DNA from: Snodgrassella alvi wkB2
Lineage (GTDB): Bacteria; Pseudomonadota; Gammaproteobacteria; Burkholderiales; Neisseriaceae
Assembly (NCBI RefSeq): GCF_000600005.1
Contig: NZ_CP007446.1
Span: forward strand, 956,894 to 1,020,893
Direction of reading: 5' to 3'
Length of the DNA: 64,000 bases
Shown: piece after piece, positions 54,245-63,379 of the stretch
Layout: every line of letters starts with the position of its first letter
How positions within the stretch are numbered: the stretch's first letter is position 1
The notes under the pieces: generated by a model
What the model was told of the DNA's origin: nothing
Database searches by the model: none
What the model saw: the letters and a program-made list of their open reading frames with translations, nothing else
Made by a program: the position numbers and the translations under genes

Positions 54245-55018
54245 ATGAATACTTATCGTGACGTGCTGGCACAATTTATCAATTTTACTAACGAGACTGA
54301 TGAGAAAACTCTTTTTCTGATTATCGATTTATGTACTTGTGACTATCCTCTTCTGGCTGCCATAGAAAACTGGCAGCCGGCATTGCAGTATTCTCTGCTA
54401 TTTGAGCAAACACCCGAATCTCATATCAAGGAAGAAGGGCCGCTGTTGCTGGCACTTGATATCAGGAATGAAAACCATCGGGAAATACTGGAAAAAATAT
54501 GTGAAATTACTCATATGAATAATCGCTTGCTGGCTTTCAACAGCAACTATCCTTTTGGTACTTTAGAAGTTCATCTTCGCCGTGCCATGCAAGTGAAATG
54601 GGGTAAAAAAGAGGGATTACTTCGATTTTATGCACCAGATATGTTTGATCCGGTTAACATGGTGTTAACAAATTCACAAAAAAACTGGCTGCATCAATAT
54701 ATGTTGCGCTGGTTTTTTGTTGATGATTCCGGAGAATGGGTAATTTATCAGGCCGATTATCCGCAGTGTGAGCAGAATGAATTTGATGTAAATGGTTTTG
54801 TTTTTACTGAAAAACAGTATGATACTTTGTTGTTATGGGCTGATGCATATAATTACCGGCGCAATTATGGGATTGCTTTGGATGCAGAAGAGTATGGCGG
54901 TGAAAGGATGTTAATTAACCAGCTATATGTCCTTGCTGCGGAAGCTGATACCAGATTGATTTTAAGCCAGGAAGAACGCGTTCAGTTTTTTAGGAATAAT
55001 TTGCAGAAAATTATATAG
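54245..55018 (+). CDS. DUF4123 effector-loading adaptor
   Basis: A 257-residue protein whose N-terminal ~125 residues match the DUF4123 (Tap/TEC) layout. FLIIDLCTCDYPLLAAIE is followed by SLLFEQTPES, GPLLLALD and a fold-ending segment NRLLAFNSNYPFGTLEVHLRRAM. Such adaptors tether a specific effector to VgrG and are not secreted. Usually the cognate effector is encoded just downstream; here the next genes are a Sel1 protein and core T6SS genes. The upstream Tle1-type protein is therefore the plausible client. Confidence 0.85.
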   Translation: MNTYRDVLAQFINFTNETDEKTLFLIIDLCTCDYPLLAAIENWQPALQYSLLFEQTPESHIKEEGPLLLALDIRNENHREILEKICEITHMNNRLLAFNSNYPFGTLEVHLRRAMQVKWGKKEGLLRFYAPDMFDPVNMVLTNSQKNWLHQYMLRWFFVDDSGEWVIYQADYPQCEQNEFDVNGFVFTEKQYDTLLLWADAYNYRRNYGIALDAEEYGGERMLINQLYVLAAEADTRLILSQEERVQFFRNNLQKII

Positions 55019-55031
55019 GAAAGGCTGAAAG

Positions 55032-55670
55032 ATGTTACGACGTATATTGACAGCATTTTGTTTATGCTTTGCTTTGATACAAATGGCCTGGGCGGGTACA
55101 TATGATGATGCCGCTGCTGCTGCTCAAAACCGGCAATATGATAAAGCCTTAGTTTTATTTCAGAAAGCCATTAATGAAAATGATGATGCACGGGCATATA
55201 ACAGTTTGGGTACGCTGTATGAAATGGGTTTGGGTGTACCGCAGGATTATGCTACCGCAGCAAAATATTATGAACAGGCTGTAAAAAAAGGCAATGTAAA
55301 AGCCAATGGTAATCTCGCCGTATTGTATGAGCGCGGATTAGGTGTAAAAAAGGATTGGGGCAAGGCGATGGGCTATTATTTTAATGGTCTGAACAGAGGT
55401 GACGGCAAATCCATGAACAATCTGGGGGTGATGGCCCTTAATGGCGAAATTCTGCCCAAAAATATTTCTGTTGCATGGGCTTTGTTTGCCAGTGCTGCGA
55501 TTCTTAAAGACAGAGAAGCACCGCATAATCTTGCTGTAGTTGAAACCAAAATGACCAAAGCGGAAATTGAGCAGGGTAAAGTAGTTTTTAAAGCCCTGCA
55601 TCAGGTAAAGAGTAAAAAACCGCCTATGGATATTATGTTAGATTATTTAGGCTGGCATGATTACGAATAG
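55032..55670 (+). CDS. Exported Sel1-repeat protein in the T6SS operon
   Basis: The 212-residue precursor has a signal peptide (LRRILTAFCLCFALIQMAWA, cleaved before GTYDD). At least three Sel1/TPR-like repeats follow: YNSLGTLYEMGLGVPQDYATA, NGNLAVLYERGLGVKKDWGKA and MNNLGVMALNGEILPKNISVA. The protein would be periplasmic. Possible roles are an immunity protein or a contact/assembly factor similar in setting to TslA-type periplasmic T6SS proteins. Neither is proven by sequence. Its 3' end overlaps the next gene by 14 bases. Confidence 0.85.
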   Translation: MLRRILTAFCLCFALIQMAWAGTYDDAAAAAQNRQYDKALVLFQKAINENDDARAYNSLGTLYEMGLGVPQDYATAAKYYEQAVKKGNVKANGNLAVLYERGLGVKKDWGKAMGYYFNGLNRGDGKSMNNLGVMALNGEILPKNISVAWALFASAAILKDREAPHNLAVVETKMTKAEIEQGKVVFKALHQVKSKKPPMDIMLDYLGWHDYE

Positions 55671-56778
55671 TATACAACGTCAGACTACATGGCTGCCGCC
55701 AAGACCAGTTCGCTGGCTTGCGTGGCTGGCCTTATATGCTTTGGCAATTGGTATTAATAAAAAATATGCAGATTCAATTATTACCCATTTCGGACTGGAA
55801 ATCACAGTACACTGGCAAAAGTGGATGATATCTGTAATGCCGGCAGTAGTAATAGTAACTTTACTTCTGCTGGTGCGCTGTATCTGGTATCAGTTATGGT
55901 TAATTTACCAGCGTAATAATCAGTTTGTTTATAATGAAAAAATTTTGAATAATCAAAAGTACTGGTCGGAATATATGGTACTGGAAGAGGTAATATTGCA
56001 CTGCGGCCAGTTAAATCATGCTTCCGATTTTTATACATATCTAGGACTGTCTCCAGAAGAGCGGCAGAAATCTGTATTTGAATCAATGAGTATGGAAATA
56101 CCGGTTCAGAGCAATTCTTCTGTTTATTCTGACCGTTTGCATATCGTTTTATCACAACTGGTTCAGATATTATCTTCAAAAGAATATTTTACCGAACAAT
56201 ACCCACAATATTTATGGCTATGGGCAGCAGACAGAGAAAGCTGGCTGGTATTCAGGGAGCTTGTTATTGCTGAAGGCGGATATTGCCCGGCGATACCGGA
56301 TTATTATGTTAAGTTTGAAGATTTAAACTGGATTATTGACCGTTTTCAGGAAGAACTTTATCAAAAAATTCTATTACTCGGGTTTGAGTGTCAGCCTGAG
56401 TTTGAATTGTATCTGGCAATGATTTTTGCCCGAAAAGGAAAAATAGCAAAAATACAGCGAGCTTTTGATACACAAATGTGGCGTATGGATCAGGATTATT
56501 TTTTTACAGCCATGACTGAAAAAGTTTCTGGTTTCCAGATTGAAAGCCATGCACAAGAAGTAACTCAGCCGGAATTAAAAGAAATGACAGGAGATTTAAC
56601 AGCAAAAGATTATGAAATTTTACCGTATAGTATAGATAAACCGGATTTCTTTCAAAAATTACAGTATACGAGTGACTGGATGCAATTGCTGCTGGCTGTT
56701 TATCAGGCGCATAAACATTCCTATATAGTACTATTTAATCATAAAGAAAAGATAATACCTGTTTCCCAGGTTAAGTAA
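55657..56778 (+). CDS. Unassigned T6SS-linked inner-membrane protein
   Basis: A 373-residue protein I do not recognise. It has two N-terminal hydrophobic segments (about 19-36 and 53-73), then ~300 mainly helical, soluble residues rich in Tyr, Trp and Glu. It is not a TssL, which has its membrane anchor at the C-terminus, and not TssJ, since there is no lipobox. It overlaps the Sel1 gene and ends 21 bases before tssM, so it is translated with them and probably belongs to the membrane complex or its control. Confidence 0.7.
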   Translation: MITNSIQRQTTWLPPRPVRWLAWLALYALAIGINKKYADSIITHFGLEITVHWQKWMISVMPAVVIVTLLLLVRCIWYQLWLIYQRNNQFVYNEKILNNQKYWSEYMVLEEVILHCGQLNHASDFYTYLGLSPEERQKSVFESMSMEIPVQSNSSVYSDRLHIVLSQLVQILSSKEYFTEQYPQYLWLWAADRESWLVFRELVIAEGGYCPAIPDYYVKFEDLNWIIDRFQEELYQKILLLGFECQPEFELYLAMIFARKGKIAKIQRAFDTQMWRMDQDYFFTAMTEKVSGFQIESHAQEVTQPELKEMTGDLTAKDYEILPYSIDKPDFFQKLQYTSDWMQLLLAVYQAHKHSYIVLFNHKEKIIPVSQVK

Positions 56779-56799
56779 AATTTAATTACAGGCGCGTTT

Positions 56800-59700
56800 A
56801 TGTTAAGGTGGAACCCTTTAAGACAATTCAGTTCACGTGTAAATAGCAAGTTGTCTAAATTAGCGCAGGTGAATCAGAAAATTACCCAGCGCCCTAAAAT
56901 TCTCAAATTATGGTTATTGTGCAGTTTCCTCTGGTTGATACTTATTTGCGGATTAACTGCATTTTTATATTGGTATTATGATAAAAAATGGCTGCAAAAT
57001 CATAAATTTCATTTGATAATACTGGCACTGGCCGGTTTATTTCTCTGCGTTATACTGCCATTATTCTGGCGTATTTTTGTTGTCATTGACGGGCAGGAAC
57101 GGACAATCCGCTTTATTGAGCGATCGAAATATACACGTGAAAGTCCTGCACAGCAGAATTTGGTGGCTTTTCAGGATTATTTGAATCAGAAATATCCTTT
57201 ATCTATTTTAAATCGCTGTTATATTCTTGCGGTACATGGAGAACCGGATGCTTTCTGCGACGTCAGTGAGCAGCTACAGCGTACAGGGTGGGTACAGGTT
57301 GACAATGTTTATCTGGTATTGATTAATGACGTGGATGAAATAGAATCCATACCACCTTTTCGCGGCAAATATCATTGTCCGTTCGATGGATTGATTATAT
57401 TGCGTGATATGAAAAGTAACAAAACCCCGGTTACTCACGATAATATTTCTGTATGGCTGGAAAAATTTTATCAGCTGTTAAACTGGAAAATTCCATTTGT
57501 CCATGTATTTCAAAGTGATATTGATTTAAATAAATTTCCTCTTAATCAGGTTTTTACTTGGTCATCGCTAACAGAGAATATTGTTTCAGATATCAAAATA
57601 AAAGCAGAGGATTTATTTATTCAGGCTTTTTTAAAAAGCCGGGACAGACAGTTTTTGTCTCTGATTGATTCCATTGCTATTACTAAATTAAATCCGGCTG
57701 AAAATTACTCTGAAGAGCAGCAACCCTGGTTTACAGGTATGGCTATACAGGCTAAACAAAGTAACTGGTGGGAAACATGGGCGATGGTAGCAGAGCAGTT
57801 ATATCAGCACCCTGCTAAATTGATTTTACAGCCCAGTAGTCAGCGGCTTGCCAAAGCCGGTCTGGTAATCAGTACTGTAATTTTTTTAATGATTCTGTAT
57901 GCTTTTACCAGTAATTACAGGGAAGCACAGTTATTCCGAAACCAAATCACCAGCGTGAATAAATCTTCGGGCAGCAACAATGCGATTAATTCTATACTCA
58001 GTTTACAACACCATATTGCATTGATAAATAATGTTCCGCAACCATTTTACCGTCGTCTTGGATTTAATCATGATGATATTTTACTGAATAAAGCATTTGT
58101 AGCTTATGGTAATGCTGCAAAAAAATGGCTGATAAAACCCGCAGATCAACAGATTATTCTGGTTCTGAATTCTTTACAGCAACTGCAGACTTTACCTAAC
58201 GTAATTGAAACAAATGCAGCGGATACAGAGGAAATTGCAGAACAAACCAGTAATGCAGTTGCATTGGATGAAGGCTTTAATGCTCTGAAAGCATATTTAA
58301 TGTTACGTCGTCCTAAACGTCTGGATAATATTTTTCTAAGTGATTATTTATCACGTCTGTATCGGACACAGGGCTTACAAAAAGCCGATGCTGCTCAGAA
58401 TATATTCAGATTTTATACCCGGAATATGATGAAGCATCGAAGCTGGTTTCTGAGTGAAGATTCTGCTTTGGTGGCAGAAAGTCGGGGAGTATTGAATAAT
58501 ATTGTTAATCAGCAGCAGGAAGATGTCGTTATTTATCAGAATTTGCTGGATTCTGCATTAGAGAAATATAGGGATATTGATTTAGTGCAGCTGGCTGGCA
58601 AAGATAGCACTCAATTCTGGACAAATAAGAATAAATTGCATGGTGCATTTACTGCACGTGCATGGAACGAATGGTTTAAGCCGGAAATTGATAAACTTAA
58701 TCCTGAACATTTTAAAAATGGTTCATGGGTGCTGAATGAGTCTGAGGAAAGCAACGAAAATACGGATATCCGTAAACAGATAATGGCATTGTACAAGCAG
58801 GATTATTTTGAAGCATGGACACAATTTTTATCTGGTATACAGTGGGTACCGGTTACTGGTCTGAATAAACAGATGGATCGTTTGAAAAAATATTCAGATA
58901 AAAAGAATTCAGTACTTGTTAAGTTACTAACAGCCATTCAGTTTAATGCCAGTATCGGATATCCGGAAGACCGGACTGAAAAAGGCAAAGGAGTTTTACA
59001 GGAATTTGAACCAATTGTAGATTTGATTAAAACAGTTGAAGACAGGAATAAGCAACCCAGCCGTAAACTGGATCAGTATCAGGAAAATCTGCTGGCTATG
59101 TATCTTGAAGTACAGAAAGTTCAGGGGGCTAATAATCAGGCCTCTGCTTCACAACTTTCTTTCAATACTATTTTGAATAGTGATGATGGTTCTAATCTGG
59201 CTAAAGCTGAAGAATCTATTAATTTACAAGTAGCTAATCTGGGAGAAGAATGGCAGGATATCGGGCACACTTTACTTACTTATCCTTTTGCTGATGCTAA
59301 AAAAGCAATTTTGCTTCCGGCTTTAAACAATATTAATGCATTGTGGCAGCAGATGGTGGTTTCGCAATGGAATTCTCGTTTTGCTAATCGTTATCCACTG
59401 AATCCTTCCAGCAATCTCGATGTCTCTTTGCCTGAATTACAGAAATTTATTGATCCGCAAAAGGGTGTTGTTGCACAGTTTAATCAGCAATATTTAAATA
59501 AAATTCTGAATCTTGTTGGTAATCAGTGGATTGTTAATCCTGCTGTAATGGATCAGATTCAGATTGATGATCAGTTTGTAACTGGTTTAAATGAATTAAA
59601 TCAGTTACTAGAATTTGTTTCAGATGGCTCAAATACCGCTTCTTTTGAAATAATGCCATTGCCAACTCCCGAAGTTAAACAGATTACATTTAATTTTAAT

Positions 59701-60042
59701 AAACAGAAAATTCAATTTTATAATGAAAAATCTTTCTGGCATAAAGTGAATTGGTCTGTTAGTGATAGTACCGATAAAAAGGCTTCAATTCAGTGGTCTG
59801 ATGTGACAGATAAGACTGCTCAGCTTGAAGTAGTTGGTGATTTGAGTATTTTGCGTTTACTTGAAAAGGCTCAGGCACGTAAAAATGATGATGATACTTA
59901 TCATCTTAAGTGGATAATAAAAAATAGGGTTGTAGAAATGAATCTGAAGAATTTACAAACTAACGACCTGATTACATTATTGAAGTTAAAAGGGGCAAGT
60001 TTGCCGCAACAGGTTTTCAAGGTGGATCAAAATGCAAATTAG
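56800..60042 (+). CDS. tssM: T6SS membrane-complex protein TssM (IcmF family), lacking a Walker A motif
   Basis: The trans-periplasmic rod of the T6SS membrane complex, 1080 residues. Two N-terminal helices (about 38-60 and 71-90), a ~260-residue cytoplasmic domain and a third helix (about 352-370) precede a ~700-residue periplasmic part that would contact TssJ. Where TssM often has a GxxGxGKT nucleotide loop, this protein has YILAVHGEPDAFCD (about 141-155), so it lacks the lysine and Ser/Thr. tssA starts inside its 3' end (11-base overlap). tssL and tssJ are not in the window. Confidence 0.88.
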   Translation: MLRWNPLRQFSSRVNSKLSKLAQVNQKITQRPKILKLWLLCSFLWLILICGLTAFLYWYYDKKWLQNHKFHLIILALAGLFLCVILPLFWRIFVVIDGQERTIRFIERSKYTRESPAQQNLVAFQDYLNQKYPLSILNRCYILAVHGEPDAFCDVSEQLQRTGWVQVDNVYLVLINDVDEIESIPPFRGKYHCPFDGLIILRDMKSNKTPVTHDNISVWLEKFYQLLNWKIPFVHVFQSDIDLNKFPLNQVFTWSSLTENIVSDIKIKAEDLFIQAFLKSRDRQFLSLIDSIAITKLNPAENYSEEQQPWFTGMAIQAKQSNWWETWAMVAEQLYQHPAKLILQPSSQRLAKAGLVISTVIFLMILYAFTSNYREAQLFRNQITSVNKSSGSNNAINSILSLQHHIALINNVPQPFYRRLGFNHDDILLNKAFVAYGNAAKKWLIKPADQQIILVLNSLQQLQTLPNVIETNAADTEEIAEQTSNAVALDEGFNALKAYLMLRRPKRLDNIFLSDYLSRLYRTQGLQKADAAQNIFRFYTRNMMKHRSWFLSEDSALVAESRGVLNNIVNQQQEDVVIYQNLLDSALEKYRDIDLVQLAGKDSTQFWTNKNKLHGAFTARAWNEWFKPEIDKLNPEHFKNGSWVLNESEESNENTDIRKQIMALYKQDYFEAWTQFLSGIQWVPVTGLNKQMDRLKKYSDKKNSVLVKLLTAIQFNASIGYPEDRTEKGKGVLQEFEPIVDLIKTVEDRNKQPSRKLDQYQENLLAMYLEVQKVQGANNQASASQLSFNTILNSDDGSNLAKAEESINLQVANLGEEWQDIGHTLLTYPFADAKKAILLPALNNINALWQQMVVSQWNSRFANRYPLNPSSNLDVSLPELQKFIDPQKGVVAQFNQQYLNKILNLVGNQWIVNPAVMDQIQIDDQFVTGLNELNQLLEFVSDGSNTASFEIMPLPTPEVKQITFNFNKQKIQFYNEKSFWHKVNWSVSDSTDKKASIQWSDVTDKTAQLEVVGDLSILRLLEKAQARKNDDDTYHLKWIIKNRVVEMNLKNLQTNDLITLLKLKGASLPQQVFKVDQNAN

Positions 60043-61609
60043 TGCAGCACTGAAAGTTCTCCAGAAGCGGAAAATCTATGAAGATATAAAACCTTTATGG
60101 GACAATATTGAATATCTTCTGGCTCCAGTGGAGGGAGAACCGGAAGATGTTACACATCATGATTCTTTTCTGGATATCCGGCAGGAGTTGGAAAAGGTCA
60201 GCGATATTCAGTTGAGTAAAATTGAAGACGCAGCTAATTATCTTTGCCAGAACGTAGGTAAAGATATTCGCGTAGCTGTATATCTGACTTATGTATTGTT
60301 TCGTCGTGAAGCCTTTCAGGGACTGATTAAAGGTTTATTATTAATATATGGAATGCAGGCAATATATACGCCTACTTTTCAGCCCCAACGTATCACCCTT
60401 ATTAAAACGATGTTTCGCTGGCTGGGCGGCACAAAAATGGAAGATGCATTTTTATTGTGCCAAAGTACATTATCATCAAACGAATATCAGGTAATTACCA
60501 TATTATGTGAGCTGATTCAGGAAAATTTTTCTGCACAATTTGAAGCGACAGTAGATGAGCTCAATGGCTTACTCAGCTTATTACCTGTGCCTGCTGGTGA
60601 AACTCAGGCAGCTATTAATCAAGCTGATTCAGTAACTACTGATAATAATTCAAACCAGAGTAATAGTACTGATAATGATGAAGTAATTTTACGTTCTTTT
60701 CAGGATTTGATGCAGACAATGAAAACTGTAGGGCAGTTCATTGCCGATAAAGAGCAGAAACCCTATGCATCATACAGATTATTGCGTCAGTTCCGATGGG
60801 ATATGCTTGAGCAGTTACCTTTGCATCAGGACGGACTGACAAAAATTCCTCCTCCGAGACAGGAACTGATAAATCGCTTACAGACATTGTATCAGCGTAA
60901 AGAGTGGAACGGATTATTAGAACAATGCCATGCCGGTTTTATGGAGGCTTCCAATCACTTTTATCTTGATTTGCAATATCTGAGCTGGAATGCAATGCAG
61001 CATTTGGCACCTGAAGCAAATGTATGGGCTGATATGCTGTGCAGTGATATGGCTTTTCTGCTTAACCGTGTACCCGGACTCGAAACATTATCCTTTAATG
61101 ATAATCATCCTTTTGCTTCCGGTGAGGCTTTAGACTGGATTGCAGTTCATGCACGTTTTCAGCAGCAAAATGTAGAAGAAATGCAATTGTCTTCCGATAA
61201 TAAGCTTACATCAACCGAAGATATTGACGCACAGGCATTTGTAATTCTGGCAGAGCAGGGTTTTGATAAAACGATGGAATGGCTGTCTACTGTGCAATTT
61301 GATGAAGGGCTTGAGCAGTTATATTACAAACAATTTTTACTTGCCCGATTAGCTATTAAAAGTGGCAAAACAGAATTTGCAATATCTCTGCTGGAAAAGC
61401 TTAATCAGCCCTTTTCACAGCAACCTTTATTTGAATGGAATAAAAAATTAACTTTTCAGATCAAACAAGAGTTGTTAAAGCTTTTACAGCAAAAATTTAT
61501 CACTATCAAAGGTAATAATAAAGAGTTTATAGCTGGACAAATTGAAGAGCTGAAAAAAGAACTGGTGTTACTCAATCCGTTTCTGGCGCATCAATTGTTG
61601 TATAGGTAA
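60032..61609 (+). CDS. tssA: T6SS baseplate/sheath-capping protein TssA (VasJ-like)
   Basis: A 525-residue protein. The N-terminal ImpA domain (about 30-150) includes HDSFLDIRQELEKVSD and AVYLTYVLFRREAFQGLIKGL. After a flexible Asn/Ser/Thr-rich linker (about 195-220) comes the VasJ-type C-terminal helical region (about 225-525; YASYRLLRQFRWDMLEQLP, ELINRLQTLYQRKEWNGLLEQC). TssA primes sheath-tube assembly at the baseplate. It starts within the 3' end of tssM; tssF follows immediately after the stop. Confidence 0.88.
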   Translation: MQISAALKVLQKRKIYEDIKPLWDNIEYLLAPVEGEPEDVTHHDSFLDIRQELEKVSDIQLSKIEDAANYLCQNVGKDIRVAVYLTYVLFRREAFQGLIKGLLLIYGMQAIYTPTFQPQRITLIKTMFRWLGGTKMEDAFLLCQSTLSSNEYQVITILCELIQENFSAQFEATVDELNGLLSLLPVPAGETQAAINQADSVTTDNNSNQSNSTDNDEVILRSFQDLMQTMKTVGQFIADKEQKPYASYRLLRQFRWDMLEQLPLHQDGLTKIPPPRQELINRLQTLYQRKEWNGLLEQCHAGFMEASNHFYLDLQYLSWNAMQHLAPEANVWADMLCSDMAFLLNRVPGLETLSFNDNHPFASGEALDWIAVHARFQQQNVEEMQLSSDNKLTSTEDIDAQAFVILAEQGFDKTMEWLSTVQFDEGLEQLYYKQFLLARLAIKSGKTEFAISLLEKLNQPFSQQPLFEWNKKLTFQIKQELLKLLQQKFITIKGNNKEFIAGQIEELKKELVLLNPFLAHQLLYR

Positions 61610-63379
61610 ATGAAAAATATGGAAAAAAAAGACAATATTCTGCGTTATTATGAAGCGGAAATGCGTTATCTGAAAGAGGCCGGTGAAGATTTTGCTGAGG
61701 TTCATCCTGATGCAGCACAGTATTTAAAAATGCAGGATTCCCTTGAGCGGGATCCGATGGTGGAGCGATTATTTGAAGGATTTGCTTTTTTAGCTGCAAA
61801 ATTGTATCAAAAAATTGATGATGATATGCCAGAGTTAACTGAGAGCTCTGTAGCATTACTATGGCCACATCATCTTCAGCCTATTGCTTCTATGTCGATA
61901 GTGCAATTAATGTTAAATGAAGAGATTTATACGAATGATCAGCATATTCCTGCCGGTTTGATACTGCAAACTGCTGTTGATACCAATACAGGTATATCGT
62001 GTGAATACCGGACAACTCAATCAGTTGATATCTATCCTGTTGAAATAAATGATTTCCGCCTTGTACATAATGATATCGGACAATCTGTCATCCAGTTACG
62101 TTTACAACTTCGTCAAACGAATGCGGGTCAGAATATTCGTTTACCAGACAATTTTTCACTCAAGTTTCATCTTGTTGGTGAAATAGAAACCAGACTGAGT
62201 ATTTATCATTATCTGACAAATTATTTGTCACATATTACTACTGATGAAGATTTAAACATCATAAATCATAAGCTAAAATTACAGCGAACACATTTTAATT
62301 ATGATTCAGTTACATGGTTACAGAACCGGCAGGCAAATGAACATGATTTAGTGATGGAATATTTCCTGTTTAAAGAAAAGTTTCTTTTTTTTGAACTAAA
62401 TAATCTAAGTGAAAAAGATTTTAATAATGATAAACATGAGCTATTGGTAAATTTTCATTTAAAACGGGATTTTCCGCTGGAGCTAGTGTTTAACCGCAAT
62501 TATTTAAAACTGTTTTGTGTACCTGTAATTAACTTGTTTGATTTAGAGGCAGAACCGGTTGTGCGTTCTCCATTACATACTGAATACAAATTGTCACCCA
62601 CGTTTTCAGTTAAGGATCAGGTAACGGTATGTGCAGTTACTGAGGTGGAATCATTCAGCCAGATTAGTGGTAAAAGAAAATATTATTTGCCTTTTAATGA
62701 GTTTAAGCATAGTAAACGTCAGCTCAATATATTTGATAAAGACAGACCATATTATTATATCCGCTCACGTCAAGGTATCGGCAATCATTATGATAATTTT
62801 ATAAGTTTTAGTGGTGAAATCCAACCTGATGAAGAAGAGATTTTTTCAATCAGTATTCTTGGCGCTAATGGTAATCTACCACGCCAGATTACTAAATATA
62901 ACAAAATACTCAGTCTGCATTCGCCTGTACTGGGTGTAAAAGATGCTCAAATGGTAATGGTACCTACAGCTTTACATTACCCGCCGGATTATAAGAATCA
63001 GCAATGGCAATTATTGTTTGAGATGAGTAATAATTATCTGGCTACCTTAGATACCGGTACTTTGAAAAATAGCTTGCGTTTATTGAACTGGTCGACAGCA
63101 GCGGCAAATGAAAAAAATATAGCAGCTATTCACTCTGTTCAGACTGAAATTCAACATATTATACATCATGGTATGATGATTAGATGTTTGGTAATCGATA
63201 TCGAACTGGATAGTACTGGATTTATCAATGAAGCAGATGCTGCTTTATTTGCTTATGTTCTGAACTGTTATTTAATAGCTTATGCACAATTAAATCTGGC
63301 TATAAAAGTAAATGTCATATTGCAGCCTGAAGCTATTACATTGAGCTGGCCAGTAAGTGTGGATGAAAAAATTTTATGA
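61610..63379 (+). CDS. tssF: T6SS baseplate protein TssF (VasA/ImpG)
   Basis: A wedge component of the baseplate, 589 residues. The signature N-terminus LRYYEAEMRYLKEAGEDFAE-like is followed by DPMVERLFEGFAFLAAKLYQKIDDDMPELTESSVALLWPH-like, unmistakable TssF. The gene starts at the ATG directly after the tssA TAA; a second ATG nine bases on is possible. Eight A residues follow that second ATG (61623-61630). The stop overlaps the tssG start (ATGA). Confidence 0.94.
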   Translation: MKNMEKKDNILRYYEAEMRYLKEAGEDFAEVHPDAAQYLKMQDSLERDPMVERLFEGFAFLAAKLYQKIDDDMPELTESSVALLWPHHLQPIASMSIVQLMLNEEIYTNDQHIPAGLILQTAVDTNTGISCEYRTTQSVDIYPVEINDFRLVHNDIGQSVIQLRLQLRQTNAGQNIRLPDNFSLKFHLVGEIETRLSIYHYLTNYLSHITTDEDLNIINHKLKLQRTHFNYDSVTWLQNRQANEHDLVMEYFLFKEKFLFFELNNLSEKDFNNDKHELLVNFHLKRDFPLELVFNRNYLKLFCVPVINLFDLEAEPVVRSPLHTEYKLSPTFSVKDQVTVCAVTEVESFSQISGKRKYYLPFNEFKHSKRQLNIFDKDRPYYYIRSRQGIGNHYDNFISFSGEIQPDEEEIFSISILGANGNLPRQITKYNKILSLHSPVLGVKDAQMVMVPTALHYPPDYKNQQWQLLFEMSNNYLATLDTGTLKNSLRLLNWSTAAANEKNIAAIHSVQTEIQHIIHHGMMIRCLVIDIELDSTGFINEADAALFAYVLNCYLIAYAQLNLAIKVNVILQPEAITLSWPVSVDEKIL

